From the NCBI RefSeq assembly GCF_002743255.1, contig NZ_PDYY01000005.1, forward strand, positions 158,913 to 222,912: a DNA stretch of 64,000 nt. The letters are read 5' to 3'. Source of the DNA: Sporosarcina sp. P2. Its GTDB lineage: Bacteria > Bacillota > Bacilli > Bacillales_A > Planococcaceae. Position numbers and translations under genes: made by a program. Each line of letters begins with the position of its first letter. Positions within the stretch are counted from its first letter, which is position 1. This document shows, one piece after another, positions 18,858-28,511 of the stretch. Below the pieces are notes generated by a model that saw only the letters and a program-made list of their open reading frames with translations, did no database searches and was not told where the DNA came from.

Positions 18858-19436
18858 CTGAAAAACTTACGACAAATTGTAACGAAAGCTGTTATTGCCA
18901 AAGGGAAGCATCGATCGGAAACAACTGAGCTGCTGAAGCCACCTAATCGTCCTTCCAGCATATTGGGTTGCTGGGTGATCAATCACACGCAACAAGCAAA
19001 GAAAGTCGGCTCGCATGTGGAAGTAACAGGTAGTTTTGATGTCAATGTTTGGTACTCACATCATGATCATTCCAAAACGTCCGTCTTTACTGAATCGATT
19101 CCTTATAAGGATAAAATCGCATTGCATTACCGCGATGAGCCGACATCTGCTAAAGAAGAAACGATTGTCACGGTATTACAGCATCCGAATTGTACAGAGG
19201 CAAGTATTTCTGAATGTGGTCAAAACTTCTCAATTTCCATTGAAAGAGAATTATTGGTTGAGATGATTGGTGAAACAAAAGTCTCTGTAACCATCCATCC
19301 TCATCCATATGATGAGGATTGGCCGATACTAGAATCAGAATCTTCGTCTATTGTGATGGAGGAAAAAAAGAATAATGAAGTGCCGAATAAAGAGAGACCA
19401 CACCAACCGCCACAACGTAAAGATTCACCATTCTAA
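18858..19436 (+). CDS. cotE: Spore coat morphogenetic protein CotE, apparent CTG start
   Basis: 192 aa, the outer-coat assembly protein made in the mother cell. The N-terminus LRQIVTKAVIAKGK matches the B. subtilis CotE segment YREIITKAVVAKGR, followed by PSSILGCWVINH, DVNVWYS and LQHPNCTEASIS. The conserved N-terminal region has no in-frame ATG, GTG or TTG. The first such codon is TTG 18963, inside SILGCW, which would remove 35 residues. CTG 18858 is in frame and lies 7 nt after a perfect AAGGAGG (18844-18850), so I take CTG as the start. The C-terminus is acidic, then basic and Pro-rich. Position between ricA and mutS matches B. subtilis. Confidence 0.88.
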   Translation: MKNLRQIVTKAVIAKGKHRSETTELLKPPNRPSSILGCWVINHTQQAKKVGSHVEVTGSFDVNVWYSHHDHSKTSVFTESIPYKDKIALHYRDEPTSAKEETIVTVLQHPNCTEASISECGQNFSISIERELLVEMIGETKVSVTIHPHPYDEDWPILESESSSIVMEEKKNNEVPNKERPHQPPQRKDSPF

Positions 19437-19464
19437 AAGCCGGGTATTCACCGGCTTTTTTTAT
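19436..19464 (+). terminator. Intrinsic terminator after cotE
   Basis: AAAGCCGG (19436-19443), 7-nt loop, CCGGCTTT (19451-19458), then TTTT. Starts at the last base of the stop codon. Confidence 0.9.
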
Positions 19465-19552
19465 TTGTTTTTTTACGTTGAGTAGAAGAATATGATGCAG
19501 GTCAAGTGAATTTTGTAACAATAAATGTAGTCTATAGATAGGAGGAGATCCT

Positions 19553-20052
19553 ATGGTAAAGATAAAATGGCTTACACTTCTATCTGTCTTGATACTGCTG
19601 ACAGGATGCGCGAAAGGAAATGAAATTCAAACTCTTACTGCTCCTTCACCCGAACAGACATTAATGGCGAATGAGCAAGGTCTGACATTCCTAATGGTAG
19701 AACATCAATACGAGGAAGGAACGCCGTTGTTCCGCACGATATTAAAGAATGACAGTCAAACCATTTATGAGTATGGTGAATACTATCAAATAGAAGTACG
19801 GAAAATGACAAATGGTACACTCTGACACATTCTGATTCCGTATTCTATGAAAATTCAAAATTTACTAATTTGGGTAAATTGCTTGCGCCAGGAGAAGAAA
19901 TTCAACATTCTTTTTCTGTAGAAACTATTGGAGTGACACTCGTACCTGGTCAGTATCGCTTAGTGAAAATCTTTTTGAAACCTGTCGCTCCCTATTTTAC
20001 AGTCACACTTGCTGTGCCATTTATAGTGACTTCTAAACACGAAACAGAATGA
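19553..20052 (+). pseudogene. Small Ig-like lipoprotein gene broken by a one-base frameshift
   Basis: Begins at ATG 19553 after AGGAGGAG with a lipoprotein signal peptide (lipobox LLTGC), then a beta-rich domain ending IYEYGEYYQIEVRK. The frame stops at 19825. The -1 frame continues the same protein as KWYTLTHSDSVFYENSK and APGEEIQHSFSVE to a stop at 20052. One extra A in the AAAA run at 19802-19805 would restore a continuous protein of about 165 aa (VRKNDKWYTL). Either a true inactivating deletion, phase variation in the homopolymer, or a sequencing error. The fold resembles the Bacillus Ig-like surface lipoproteins; its role is unknown. Confidence 0.8.
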
Positions 20053-20079
20053 TTGTGGAATATAGATATAGATAATCTT

Positions 20080-20116
20080 AAACTATCTCAGCTAATCAAA
20101 AGCTAGGATAGTTTTC
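20080..20116 (+). terminator. Hairpin after the broken lipoprotein gene
   Basis: AAACTATC with an inner AGCT stem (from 20080) pairs with GATAGTTT (to 20114), followed by TCATT. Confidence 0.6.
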
Positions 20117-20205
20117 ATTAAAAGATATATTTTGTTGATGACCTATGTCTATTCTCCTTTTAAAATTACTTCAACCCCTTTTGATTCGTTAACTCCTAGG
20201 GTGTT

Positions 20206-20214
20206 TGGTATAAT
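20206..20214 (+). promoter_or_regulatory. Extended -10 promoter of the mutS operon
   Basis: TGGTATAAT is a perfect extended -10 element (TGnTATAAT), 35 nt before the mutS start. The -35 region is poor, as is common with extended -10 promoters. Confidence 0.6.
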
Positions 20215-20248
20215 GTATAGAAAATGAGCGAGAAAAAGAGGGTTTACC

Positions 20249-22816
20249 ATGTCTGAACATACACCAATGATGAAACAATATTTGAAAATTAAAGAACAAC
20301 ATACAGACGCATTTTTATTCTTCCGTTTAGGGGACTTCTATGAAATGTTTTTTGAGGATGCCGTCAACGCATCTGCATTATTAGAAATCACATTAACGAG
20401 TAGGGATTCTGGCGCAAAGGAACGTATACCTATGTGCGGCATACCTTACCACTCCGCAACAGGATATATTGAAACATTAATCCACAAGGGTCATAAAGTA
20501 GCGATATGTGAACAAATGGAAGATCCGCGCAACGTAAAGGGAATTGTGAAACGTGAAGTCGTGAAAGTGATTACACCTGGGACATTAACAGAAGGTAAAA
20601 CAATTGATGTCGAAGCCAATCATTTTATCGGTGCCATCGATAGCTTGGGAAATCAATGTTATGCATTAGCTTACCTTGATGTTGGCACTGGAGAAGGAAA
20701 AGTAGAGTTGATTGAAGGAAGCGAGCGCACGTTACTAGCAGAAATAGAAGCCCTTAGCATGAAGGAAATTGTTGTGGATCAACAACTTCATGTGATGCTG
20801 GCGGAACTGTTTGAAAGCCGCGAAATCATGCTTTCAATAGAAGATACGGAGCATTCAGGATCCATTGCTCACGATACATATGAGCATCTGCCAGAAGAGT
20901 TGCAGGAAGTCTGCCGTAAGTTGCAATCATATCTACTCCGTATGCAAAAGATGGTTTTTGGTCATATTCGACCTTTCATCTATATAGAGAAAGATGCAAA
21001 GTTATCGATTGATGCGAACTCCATGCGGAATTTGGAACTCGTGCAAACTATTCGTTCGGGTAAAAAAGAAGGCACGTTGTTCTGGGTGCTTGATGAAACC
21101 GTTACTGCGATGGGTGCGAGGAAATTACGGATGTGGATTCACCAGCCTTTGGCGCAGCGCCAAGCGATTGAAGAACGTCTAGAAACGGTAAACAACTTAC
21201 TGGATGAGTATTTCTTGCGTGAGGAATTACTGGAAGAATTGCAGGATGTATATGATGTAGAACGTCTTGCGGGAAGAATTTCCATGGGCAGTGCAAGTGC
21301 ACGTGATCTTGCACAGTTACGAAACTCATTGTCACATATACCCAAACTAAAACAATTGCTTGAAGAATCAAAGCGACCGATGTTACAGCGATTTGCTGAT
21401 CGAATGGATCCTTGCGCGGAAACATTCCAATTGTTGACGGATGCTATTGCAGTAAACCCACCGATATCCAGTAAAGAAGGTGGACTCATTCTAGACGGCT
21501 ATCATGAAAAGCTGGACGAACTTCGTAATGCATCTCGTAACGGAAAGACATGGCTAGCGCAGCTGGAGCAAAAAGAGCGGCAGCTAACAGGAATTAAAAC
21601 GTTGAAGATCGGTTATAATCGGATTTTTGGATATTATATTGAAATTACCAAGTCCAATATTCATTTAGCTGACTTATCACGCTATGAACGTAAGCAGACA
21701 CTCGCAAATGCGGAGCGATATATAACAACGGAGCTAAAAGAAAAAGAAGAACTGATTCTAAATGCGGAAGCAGATAGCCAGACATTGGAACTTGACTTAT
21801 TTCAGTCGATTCGTGACCAAGTGAAGGGCGATGTGCAAAGAATTCAACAACTAGCCTCTGTTATTAGTGAACTAGATGTTTTGCTGTCATTTGCTAAAGT
21901 ATCCGAAAAGAATCAATATGTCCGACCAGAATTTCATACAGGAAAGGCTGTTGACATTCAAAATGGCCGACATCCAGTTGTTGAGAAAATGATGAGCCAT
22001 TCATTATATACACCGAATTCTTGTACGCTAGCTGAAGATGAAAATATGTTACTCATTACCGGTCCGAATATGTCCGGTAAAAGTACGTATATGCGCCAAG
22101 TCGCTTTGACTGTAGTGATGGCTCAAATCGGTTGTTTCGTCCCTTGTGAAAAGGCTATACTGCCTATTACAGATCAAATCTTTACACGAATTGGGGCCGC
22201 AGATGATGTAGCGTCTGGACAGAGTACATTCATGATGGAAATGATGGAGTCTCAATATGCATTGGCCCATGCGTCGTCCCACAGCCTATTGTTGTTTGAC
22301 GAGATTGGACGCGGAACGTCCACGTATGACGGGATGGCTCTCGCACAAGCGATGATGGAGTATATTCACGAAGAAATCGGTGCTAACACATTGTTTTCTA
22401 CGCATTATCATGAACTGACACAACTAGAAAACGTTTTGGATCGGTTGTTGAATGTCCATGTCGCGGCGAAAGAGCAAAATGGTAAAGTCGTGTTTTTGCA
22501 CAAAGTACTACCAGGTGCTGCTGATCGAAGCTACGGGATTCATGTAGCCGAACTTGCGGGTCTTCCTGCAGACGTGGTTGGACGTGCAAAAACCTTATTA
22601 CAACGATTTGAGGAAGACAGCTCAACAAAAGGTGTATCTTCGGTTTCGGAGCAGTTGGCTTTGTTTGAGACTGATAGTGAACCGACATTTTCAGCGGAAA
22701 CTCAAAAATTACTTAATGAAATTGAAGCAGTCGATTTGATGAATATGACACCTATGCAAACTATGCAAAAAATAATGGAGTGGAAAGAACGCTTGACAAC
22801 AGAGAAGAAGGGGTGA
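20249..22816 (+). CDS. mutS: DNA mismatch repair protein MutS
   Basis: 855 aa. The mismatch-recognition motif is at the N-terminus (FFRLGDFYEMFFEDA, the Phe-x-Glu wedge), followed by connector, lever and clamp domains. The ATPase has Walker A GPNMSGKST (about 605-613), Walker B LLLFDEIGRGTSTYDG and the H-motif STHYHEL. Binds mismatches and recruits MutL. ATG 20249 follows AGAGGG. mutL starts 5 nt after its stop. Confidence 0.98.
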   Translation: MSEHTPMMKQYLKIKEQHTDAFLFFRLGDFYEMFFEDAVNASALLEITLTSRDSGAKERIPMCGIPYHSATGYIETLIHKGHKVAICEQMEDPRNVKGIVKREVVKVITPGTLTEGKTIDVEANHFIGAIDSLGNQCYALAYLDVGTGEGKVELIEGSERTLLAEIEALSMKEIVVDQQLHVMLAELFESREIMLSIEDTEHSGSIAHDTYEHLPEELQEVCRKLQSYLLRMQKMVFGHIRPFIYIEKDAKLSIDANSMRNLELVQTIRSGKKEGTLFWVLDETVTAMGARKLRMWIHQPLAQRQAIEERLETVNNLLDEYFLREELLEELQDVYDVERLAGRISMGSASARDLAQLRNSLSHIPKLKQLLEESKRPMLQRFADRMDPCAETFQLLTDAIAVNPPISSKEGGLILDGYHEKLDELRNASRNGKTWLAQLEQKERQLTGIKTLKIGYNRIFGYYIEITKSNIHLADLSRYERKQTLANAERYITTELKEKEELILNAEADSQTLELDLFQSIRDQVKGDVQRIQQLASVISELDVLLSFAKVSEKNQYVRPEFHTGKAVDIQNGRHPVVEKMMSHSLYTPNSCTLAEDENMLLITGPNMSGKSTYMRQVALTVVMAQIGCFVPCEKAILPITDQIFTRIGAADDVASGQSTFMMEMMESQYALAHASSHSLLLFDEIGRGTSTYDGMALAQAMMEYIHEEIGANTLFSTHYHELTQLENVLDRLLNVHVAAKEQNGKVVFLHKVLPGAADRSYGIHVAELAGLPADVVGRAKTLLQRFEEDSSTKGVSSVSEQLALFETDSEPTFSAETQKLLNEIEAVDLMNMTPMQTMQKIMEWKERLTTEKKG

Positions 22817-22821
22817 AGCGG

Positions 22822-24645
22822 ATGAATCAAATTCACATCATGGAAGACACACTGGCCAATAAAATTGCGGCGGGGGAAGTGGTGGAACGTCCTGCTTCTA
22901 TCGTCAAGGAGTTAGTGGAGAATGCAATTGATGCGCAAAGTACCAAGATAGAAGTATCTCTTATTGAGGCAGGTTTAACTTCGATTCGTGTTACCGATAA
23001 CGGCAAAGGGATGTCTGAAGAAGACGCGATCCGCTGTTTTGAAAGGCATGCTACCAGTAAAATATCTAATGAGCATGATCTATTTCGAATCCGTACACTA
23101 GGCTTCCGTGGAGAAGCATTAGCAAGTATCGCTGCAGTATCAAAAGTATCGTTATGGACCTCGGATGGTGTTGAAGGGGCTGTAGTGGAAATTGAAGGCG
23201 GTAAAGTTCTGAAATATGAACCAGGAGCATTACGAAAAGGTACAGACTTTCACATACAACATGTATTCTTTAATACACCGGCACGTTTGAAATATATGAA
23301 AACAATTCAGACGGAACTTGGACATACGATAGATTTATTAAATCGATTAGCACTAAGTCATCCAAATATATCCTTTACATTAACTCACGATCATCATGAA
23401 ATTCTTGGAACATCAGGTTCAGGAGACTTATTACGGGTATTATCAGATATATATGGTGTTGCGGTTGCACGTAAAATGATACCGTTTCAAAAAGAAGATG
23501 CTGATTTCAAAGTGAAGGGTTTTATTACACTTCCTGAGATGACACGCGCATCAAAAAATTATATTTCACTTCTAATGAATGGCCGTTGGATTAAAAGCTA
23601 TGCAGGGACTCAGGCAGCTATTGATGCAATGCATACGTACTTGCCGATTGGAAGGTTTCCGATTGCAGTCATTGATATTACAGCAGATCCCATTTTAACA
23701 GATGTCAATGTTCATCCTGCGAAGCGCCATATCCGTATCAGTAAAGAAGGCGAATTATTTTCTTTGATAAAGGAAGCCATCAAAGAGGCTATTCAAGGAG
23801 TCACTATTATTCCCGACGCAGTAAAAAAAGAACAGCCTATAAAAAGAGACTCAGAGCAGCAGACAATTTGGACGCCACCTTATCACCGGCCGGAAGTAAC
23901 GATTCCGTTACATGAACATGAAACTCAGCCAACCATTACGCCTATGGAAGAACCTATTATAGAACAACCTTCACCTGTCTTCCCTGAAGCCGTTTTTGAG
24001 TCGCAGGAAGAATCAGTGCCCGAAGAGCCTGTCGTTGAGCAGAAACAGCAGGACATGAATCATTTTCCTTCCATTGTACCTGTAGGACAAGTTCATGGGA
24101 CATATATAGTGGCACAAAATGAAGATGGATTTTATTTGATTGATCAGCATGCAGCGCAAGAGCGAATCAAATATGAATATTTTAAAGTGAAGCTTGGTCA
24201 GGTGGATGCGGGTGAACGTCAGCAATTACTTTTGCCACTTGTTTTTCACTACTCGGCTGATGAGCAAGTGAAGATCGAAGAGTGTAAGAGTGCACTAGAA
24301 GAAGTCGGGGTGTTTTTGGAAGCGTTCGGACCAGCGACATATACAGTGAAAGAGTATCCCTCATGGTTCCCTGAAGGACAAGCTACTTCGATTATAGAAG
24401 AAATGATTGAGCAAGTACTCGAGAAACGCAAAGTAGATGTCGAGAAATTGCGTGAAGAAAGTGCAATTATGATGAGTTGTAAAAAATCTATCAAAGCAAA
24501 TTATTACTTAAGACAAGAAGACATGGAACGACTGCTCACTGATCTAGGGGCTTGTTATAATCCCTATACATGTCCACATGGTCGTCCGGTATTGATTCAT
24601 TTTACAACGTATGAACTAGAGAAAATGTTTAAAAGAGTGATGTAA
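22822..24645 (+). CDS. mutL: DNA mismatch repair endonuclease MutL
   Basis: 607 aa. N-terminal GHL ATPase motifs ENAIDAQS, DNGKGM and TLGFRGEALASI; a Pro/Glu/Gln-rich linker (about 340-425); C-terminal dimerisation/nuclease domain. The endonuclease motif DQHAAQERIKYE (from about residue 441), SCKKSIKAN and CPHGRP are present, so this is a nicking MutL of the methylation-independent type. The ORF opens at 22780, but ATG 22822 has the AGGGGTGA ribosome binding site and the conserved start MNQIHIMED. Confidence 0.97.
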   Translation: MNQIHIMEDTLANKIAAGEVVERPASIVKELVENAIDAQSTKIEVSLIEAGLTSIRVTDNGKGMSEEDAIRCFERHATSKISNEHDLFRIRTLGFRGEALASIAAVSKVSLWTSDGVEGAVVEIEGGKVLKYEPGALRKGTDFHIQHVFFNTPARLKYMKTIQTELGHTIDLLNRLALSHPNISFTLTHDHHEILGTSGSGDLLRVLSDIYGVAVARKMIPFQKEDADFKVKGFITLPEMTRASKNYISLLMNGRWIKSYAGTQAAIDAMHTYLPIGRFPIAVIDITADPILTDVNVHPAKRHIRISKEGELFSLIKEAIKEAIQGVTIIPDAVKKEQPIKRDSEQQTIWTPPYHRPEVTIPLHEHETQPTITPMEEPIIEQPSPVFPEAVFESQEESVPEEPVVEQKQQDMNHFPSIVPVGQVHGTYIVAQNEDGFYLIDQHAAQERIKYEYFKVKLGQVDAGERQQLLLPLVFHYSADEQVKIEECKSALEEVGVFLEAFGPATYTVKEYPSWFPEGQATSIIEEMIEQVLEKRKVDVEKLREESAIMMSCKKSIKANYYLRQEDMERLLTDLGACYNPYTCPHGRPVLIHFTTYELEKMFKRVM

Positions 24646-24672
24646 CAGTGCGTATCAGAGAGGAGCGATTAT

Positions 24673-26313
24673 ATGTTTTCTACATTAGAAAGATCAAGCA
24701 GAATTCAGGACTTGAGAACCTTTTCATTCGATGTATTAGTTATCGGTGGAGGAATTACAGGTGCGGGTATCGCATTGGATGCGGCTGCTAGAGGATTTTC
24801 GGTTGCCCTAATTGATATGCAAGATTTTGCGGCGGGTACATCTAGCCGTTCAACAAAGCTGATACATGGTGGTTTACGTTATTTAAAACAACTAGAAGTG
24901 AAAATAGTAGCAGAAACGGGAAGGGAACGGGAAATCGTCTTTCGTAATTCTCGTAATATCACGAAGGCCAGACCGATGCTATTGCCGATCTATCAAAAAG
25001 GAACGTATGGCAAGTACTCTACTTCTGCTGGACTTCTCGTTTATGATTTACTAGCAGGTGTTAAGCCCACTGAACGACGTGAAATGCTAACGAAAGAAGA
25101 AACGGCCGAACTTGAACCATTACTGAAAAAGGAACAGTTAAAAGGTGGCGGGCATTATGTGGAGTATCAGACTGATGATGCGCGGTTGACAATTGAGGTA
25201 CTAAAGAAAGCGGCAGAAAAAGGTGCGCTTTGCCTGAATTATATGAAGTGCGAACAATTCAACTTTGAGAAGGATCGTGTCGTGGGAGCGGTCTTAAGTG
25301 ATCAACTAACCGGTGAACGATTCTCCGTAGCGGCTTCTATGGTGATCAACGCAGCGGGTCCATGGGTTGACGAGTTGCAGAAGAAAATCAACAGCAAGCA
25401 AACGAAACAATTGCATAGCACAAAAGGCGTCCATATCGTAGTAGATCAATCTATTTTCCCGTTACAGCAAGCAGTATATTTTGATAACTCAGATGGCCGG
25501 ATGTTATTCGCCATTCCACGCGATAATAAAACGTATATTGGTACGACGGATACATTTTATACGGATGATAAACAGCATCCGATAGCGACAGAAGATGATA
25601 TACGCTACATCATCGATGCGGTTCGCGAAACCTTTCCAAGTATTCATCTGCAACGTCAACATGTGGAATCTACATGGGCTGGAATCCGCCCATTGATTGC
25701 ACAAGAAGGCAAGAATGCATCTGAAATATCACGAAGAGATGAATTGTGGGAAACAGTTCCTGGAATGCTGACGATTGCAGGAGGAAAGTTAACAGGCTAC
25801 CGACAGATGGCGGAAGTCGTAGTGGATCGAATTGATGAACAGCTAGAAAAACCATCTATTAAGCGATGTGAAACAAAGAATATCACCGTTTCAGGAAGCG
25901 ATTTCATAGACGATGAAGCTTTAAAGCAATTTATTGATCTGCAAGCTAAAAGAGCACCATTGTTCGGCTTAACTTCACAGCAAGGAGCGCGTCTTGCTTC
26001 ATTTTATGGAAGAAATAGTGACCAAGTGTTCCAATTCGCTCATGCGATTTCAGCGGAAAAGAATAATTTGCCAATAAGTTTACGTGCAGAGATTTTATAT
26101 AGTATTCATTGCGAAATGGTCACATCGCCAAGTGATTTCTTTATCCGTAGAAAAGGGGATTTATATTTCCAAATTGATGTGGTGGAATCATTGGCGACAC
26201 AAGTAACAAACTACATGGCAAAGTTACTGCACTATACGGAAAGCGAGAAAACCATCTATGAAAATGATTTAAAAAATGCGGTTGCGGAAGCGAAAGGAAG
26301 TGCAAGTTCATGA
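24673..26313 (+). CDS. glpD: Aerobic glycerol-3-phosphate dehydrogenase
   Basis: 546-aa FAD-dependent enzyme that oxidises glycerol-3-phosphate to DHAP at the membrane. FAD motif GGGITGAG at residues 25-32; conserved SRSTKLIHGGLRYL and GGKLTGYRQMAE; C-terminal DAO_C domain. It starts 27 nt after mutL with its own GAGAGGAG and has no room for a GlpP-type antiterminator leader. No glpF or glpK is nearby. It is therefore expressed with the mismatch repair genes unless an internal promoter in mutL exists. Confidence 0.93.
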   Translation: MFSTLERSSRIQDLRTFSFDVLVIGGGITGAGIALDAAARGFSVALIDMQDFAAGTSSRSTKLIHGGLRYLKQLEVKIVAETGREREIVFRNSRNITKARPMLLPIYQKGTYGKYSTSAGLLVYDLLAGVKPTERREMLTKEETAELEPLLKKEQLKGGGHYVEYQTDDARLTIEVLKKAAEKGALCLNYMKCEQFNFEKDRVVGAVLSDQLTGERFSVAASMVINAAGPWVDELQKKINSKQTKQLHSTKGVHIVVDQSIFPLQQAVYFDNSDGRMLFAIPRDNKTYIGTTDTFYTDDKQHPIATEDDIRYIIDAVRETFPSIHLQRQHVESTWAGIRPLIAQEGKNASEISRRDELWETVPGMLTIAGGKLTGYRQMAEVVVDRIDEQLEKPSIKRCETKNITVSGSDFIDDEALKQFIDLQAKRAPLFGLTSQQGARLASFYGRNSDQVFQFAHAISAEKNNLPISLRAEILYSIHCEMVTSPSDFFIRRKGDLYFQIDVVESLATQVTNYMAKLLHYTESEKTIYENDLKNAVAEAKGSASS

Positions 26314-27236
26314 CAGATCAATGGATAGAAATGCGTGACGGCATTAAAGTGTATAGTATAAGTTATATACCTAAAACAAATCCGATTGGCCGTGTGCATA
26401 TCATTCACGGACTGGCTGAACATAGCCGTCGCTATGAACGATTCGCACAGTACTTGCGATCACAAGGGTATGTCGTGACGTTACATGACCAGAGGGGTCA
26501 CGGGAAGACAGCTGTAGAAAATGGCTATGTATACGGCTATCTCGGTGACTCTACTTCATTCGACCAATTGGTAGACGATGCGTTTGAAGTGAATCAATCC
26601 TATAAACAGCAATACCCCGGGCTTCCTGTAGTACTAATCGGACATAGTATGGGTTCGTTCGTTGCAAGACGTTATATACAGCTATACGGTTCAACGGTTA
26701 GTAAAGTGGTCTTATTGGGTACTGGGACCAATTCCGAACTCATGGCACATGCTGCGATTGCACTAGCTATGTACAGAGAAAATACATTACCTAAAGAGCA
26801 ACCGGATGAGTTTTTAAATGGTTTGGTCTTTGGCAATTACTCCAAACAATTTCCTGATGAAGGGGAATTTGCATGGTTATCACGCAATGTAGAAAGTGTA
26901 ACGGAATATCAAGCAGACGAAGCATGTGGATTCGTGCCTACAGCACAAATGTTTCGTGTATTGCTAGAAGGATTAAATTCTTTGGAAGCGCCCGAATTCT
27001 TATTGAACATTCCAGATGAACTGCCGATATTATTACTCTCAGGTACAGATGATTTAGTAGGAGACCGTGCGAAAGGTGTTTGGAAAGTAGCCAAACAATT
27101 TGATAAAGCGAATCAACAGCAAGTCACTGTCGTGCTCTATGAAGGCGGAAGACATGAAATGCTTCAGGAAACCAACTATAAACATGTGTATACGACTATC
27201 GTAGAATGGATGAAACGACATGAACCTACCCGTTGA
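26310..27236 (+). CDS. Alpha/beta hydrolase, monoacylglycerol lipase/lysophospholipase-like
   Basis: 308-aa Hydrolase_4 (PldB/YtpA-like) family protein. Oxyanion region IHGLAEHSRRYERFA, nucleophile elbow GHSMGS, a late acid in LLLSGTDDLVG and the catalytic His in GGRHEML. No signal peptide, so cytoplasmic. Overlaps glpD by 4 nt (ATGA) and miaA by 17 nt. The neighbouring glpD suggests glycerol released from acylglycerols as a possible link; this is inference only. Confidence 0.85.
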   Translation: MTDQWIEMRDGIKVYSISYIPKTNPIGRVHIIHGLAEHSRRYERFAQYLRSQGYVVTLHDQRGHGKTAVENGYVYGYLGDSTSFDQLVDDAFEVNQSYKQQYPGLPVVLIGHSMGSFVARRYIQLYGSTVSKVVLLGTGTNSELMAHAAIALAMYRENTLPKEQPDEFLNGLVFGNYSKQFPDEGEFAWLSRNVESVTEYQADEACGFVPTAQMFRVLLEGLNSLEAPEFLLNIPDELPILLLSGTDDLVGDRAKGVWKVAKQFDKANQQQVTVVLYEGGRHEMLQETNYKHVYTTIVEWMKRHEPTR

Positions 27237-28152
27237 TGTACTAGCAGTCGTAGGACCGACTGCTTCAGGGAAGACAGCACTTAGCATAGCACTTGCAAAT
27301 TCATTTAATGGGGAAATCATTAATGGAGATGCCATGCAAGTATACAAAGAATTAAATATCGGTACAGCAAAAATACATCGTTCTGAAATGCAAGGAATCC
27401 CGCACCATTTCTTTGATGTAAAAGAACCAACCGAATCGTTTTCTGTAGCGGAATATCAACAAGCAGTCAGACAATGGATAGCGGATATTCAATCTCGCGG
27501 AAAACTACCTATTATTGTCGGAGGTAGTGGAATGTATGTTCAGTCCGTTTTGTTTGATTATCGATTTACAGAACAAGCGGCTGATCCTGCAGTGCGAGTG
27601 CGCTTAGAACAGGAACTTGAATCAGAAGGCGCGGATGTATTACATGCACGACTTGCAGAATTAGATCCGAAAAGTTCGGAAAAAATACACCCAAATAATC
27701 ATAGACGTCTAGTACGTGCGCTAGAAATCCTTGAAGTGACGGGTCAAACAAAACAAGATCATGAACAGCAGCAAGGAAATCAACCCATGTATCATTCCTT
27801 AATTATTGGATTAGATCTTCCGCGAGAATTACTGTATAAACGAATCGATCTGCGTGTGGAACAAATGGTTCAGGCCGGATTGTTCAATGAAGTAAAGCAA
27901 CTCTGGAATAAAGGAATTCGTCAAACCCAATCAGTACAAGCGATAGGTTATAAAGAACTCATTTCCTACTTTAACGGACAATTGACAAAAGAGCAGGCAA
28001 TAGAGGCGGTAATGAAAAACACACGTAATTACGCAAAGAGGCAGCTTACATACTTCCGTAATAAGTTGCCTGTCCAGTGGGTAGATGCTAATCAGTTAGA
28101 GGAAGAAATTTTTCAAACAACCTGTAAGATAATAAAGGATTTTGAGAAGTGA
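27220..28152 (+). CDS. miaA: tRNA dimethylallyltransferase MiaA
   Basis: 310 aa. Transfers a dimethylallyl group to A37 of tRNAs reading UNN codons. P-loop GPTASGKT at residues 12-19; DAMQVYKELNIGTAK; zinc-finger-like C-terminal half with QAIGYKEL. Starts within the hydrolase gene. hfq follows 40 nt downstream as in B. subtilis. Confidence 0.96.
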   Translation: MNLPVDVLAVVGPTASGKTALSIALANSFNGEIINGDAMQVYKELNIGTAKIHRSEMQGIPHHFFDVKEPTESFSVAEYQQAVRQWIADIQSRGKLPIIVGGSGMYVQSVLFDYRFTEQAADPAVRVRLEQELESEGADVLHARLAELDPKSSEKIHPNNHRRLVRALEILEVTGQTKQDHEQQQGNQPMYHSLIIGLDLPRELLYKRIDLRVEQMVQAGLFNEVKQLWNKGIRQTQSVQAIGYKELISYFNGQLTKEQAIEAVMKNTRNYAKRQLTYFRNKLPVQWVDANQLEEEIFQTTCKIIKDFEK

Positions 28153-28192
28153 GTATGGAATAACTACATAACAGTGACAAGGAGGCAATTGA

Positions 28193-28417
28193 ATGGCACA
28201 AGGAAATATGCAAGATACGTTTTTAAATACTTTACGGAAGAATAACACATTTGTTACGATTTTTTTATTAAATGGTTTTCAGTTGAAAGGTCTAATTAAG
28301 TCGTATGATAATTATACGGTTTTACTGGAAACTGAAGGTAAGCAACAACTTATTTATAAGCATGCGATTTCCACGTATTCTCCTGCAAAACCAGTAATTT
28401 TAAAAGATGAACTATAA
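28193..28417 (+). CDS. hfq: RNA chaperone Hfq
   Basis: 74-aa Sm-like protein. Sm1 region [21 protein letters not shown]; Sm2 with YKHAIST, the proximal RNA-binding site. ATG 28193 follows a strong AAGGAGG. Ends the mutS-to-hfq gene string, followed by a strong terminator. Confidence 0.97.
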   Translation: MAQGNMQDTFLNTLRKNNTFVTIFLLNGFQLKGLIKSYDNYTVLLETEGKQQLIYKHAISTYSPAKPVILKDEL

Positions 28418-28440
28418 ACAGGCGCTTGCCTGTTTTTTTG
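28416..28440 (+). terminator. Intrinsic terminator after hfq
   Basis: AAACAGGC, loop GCTT, GCCTGTTT (28416-28435), then TTTT. Starts inside the stop codon. Confidence 0.9.
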
Positions 28441-28511
28441 TTGTCTTTCGTTTAGTATATGGACTCCATCTGCTAAAATAGGATATGACAAAATGAAATG
28501 AGGTACTACAC

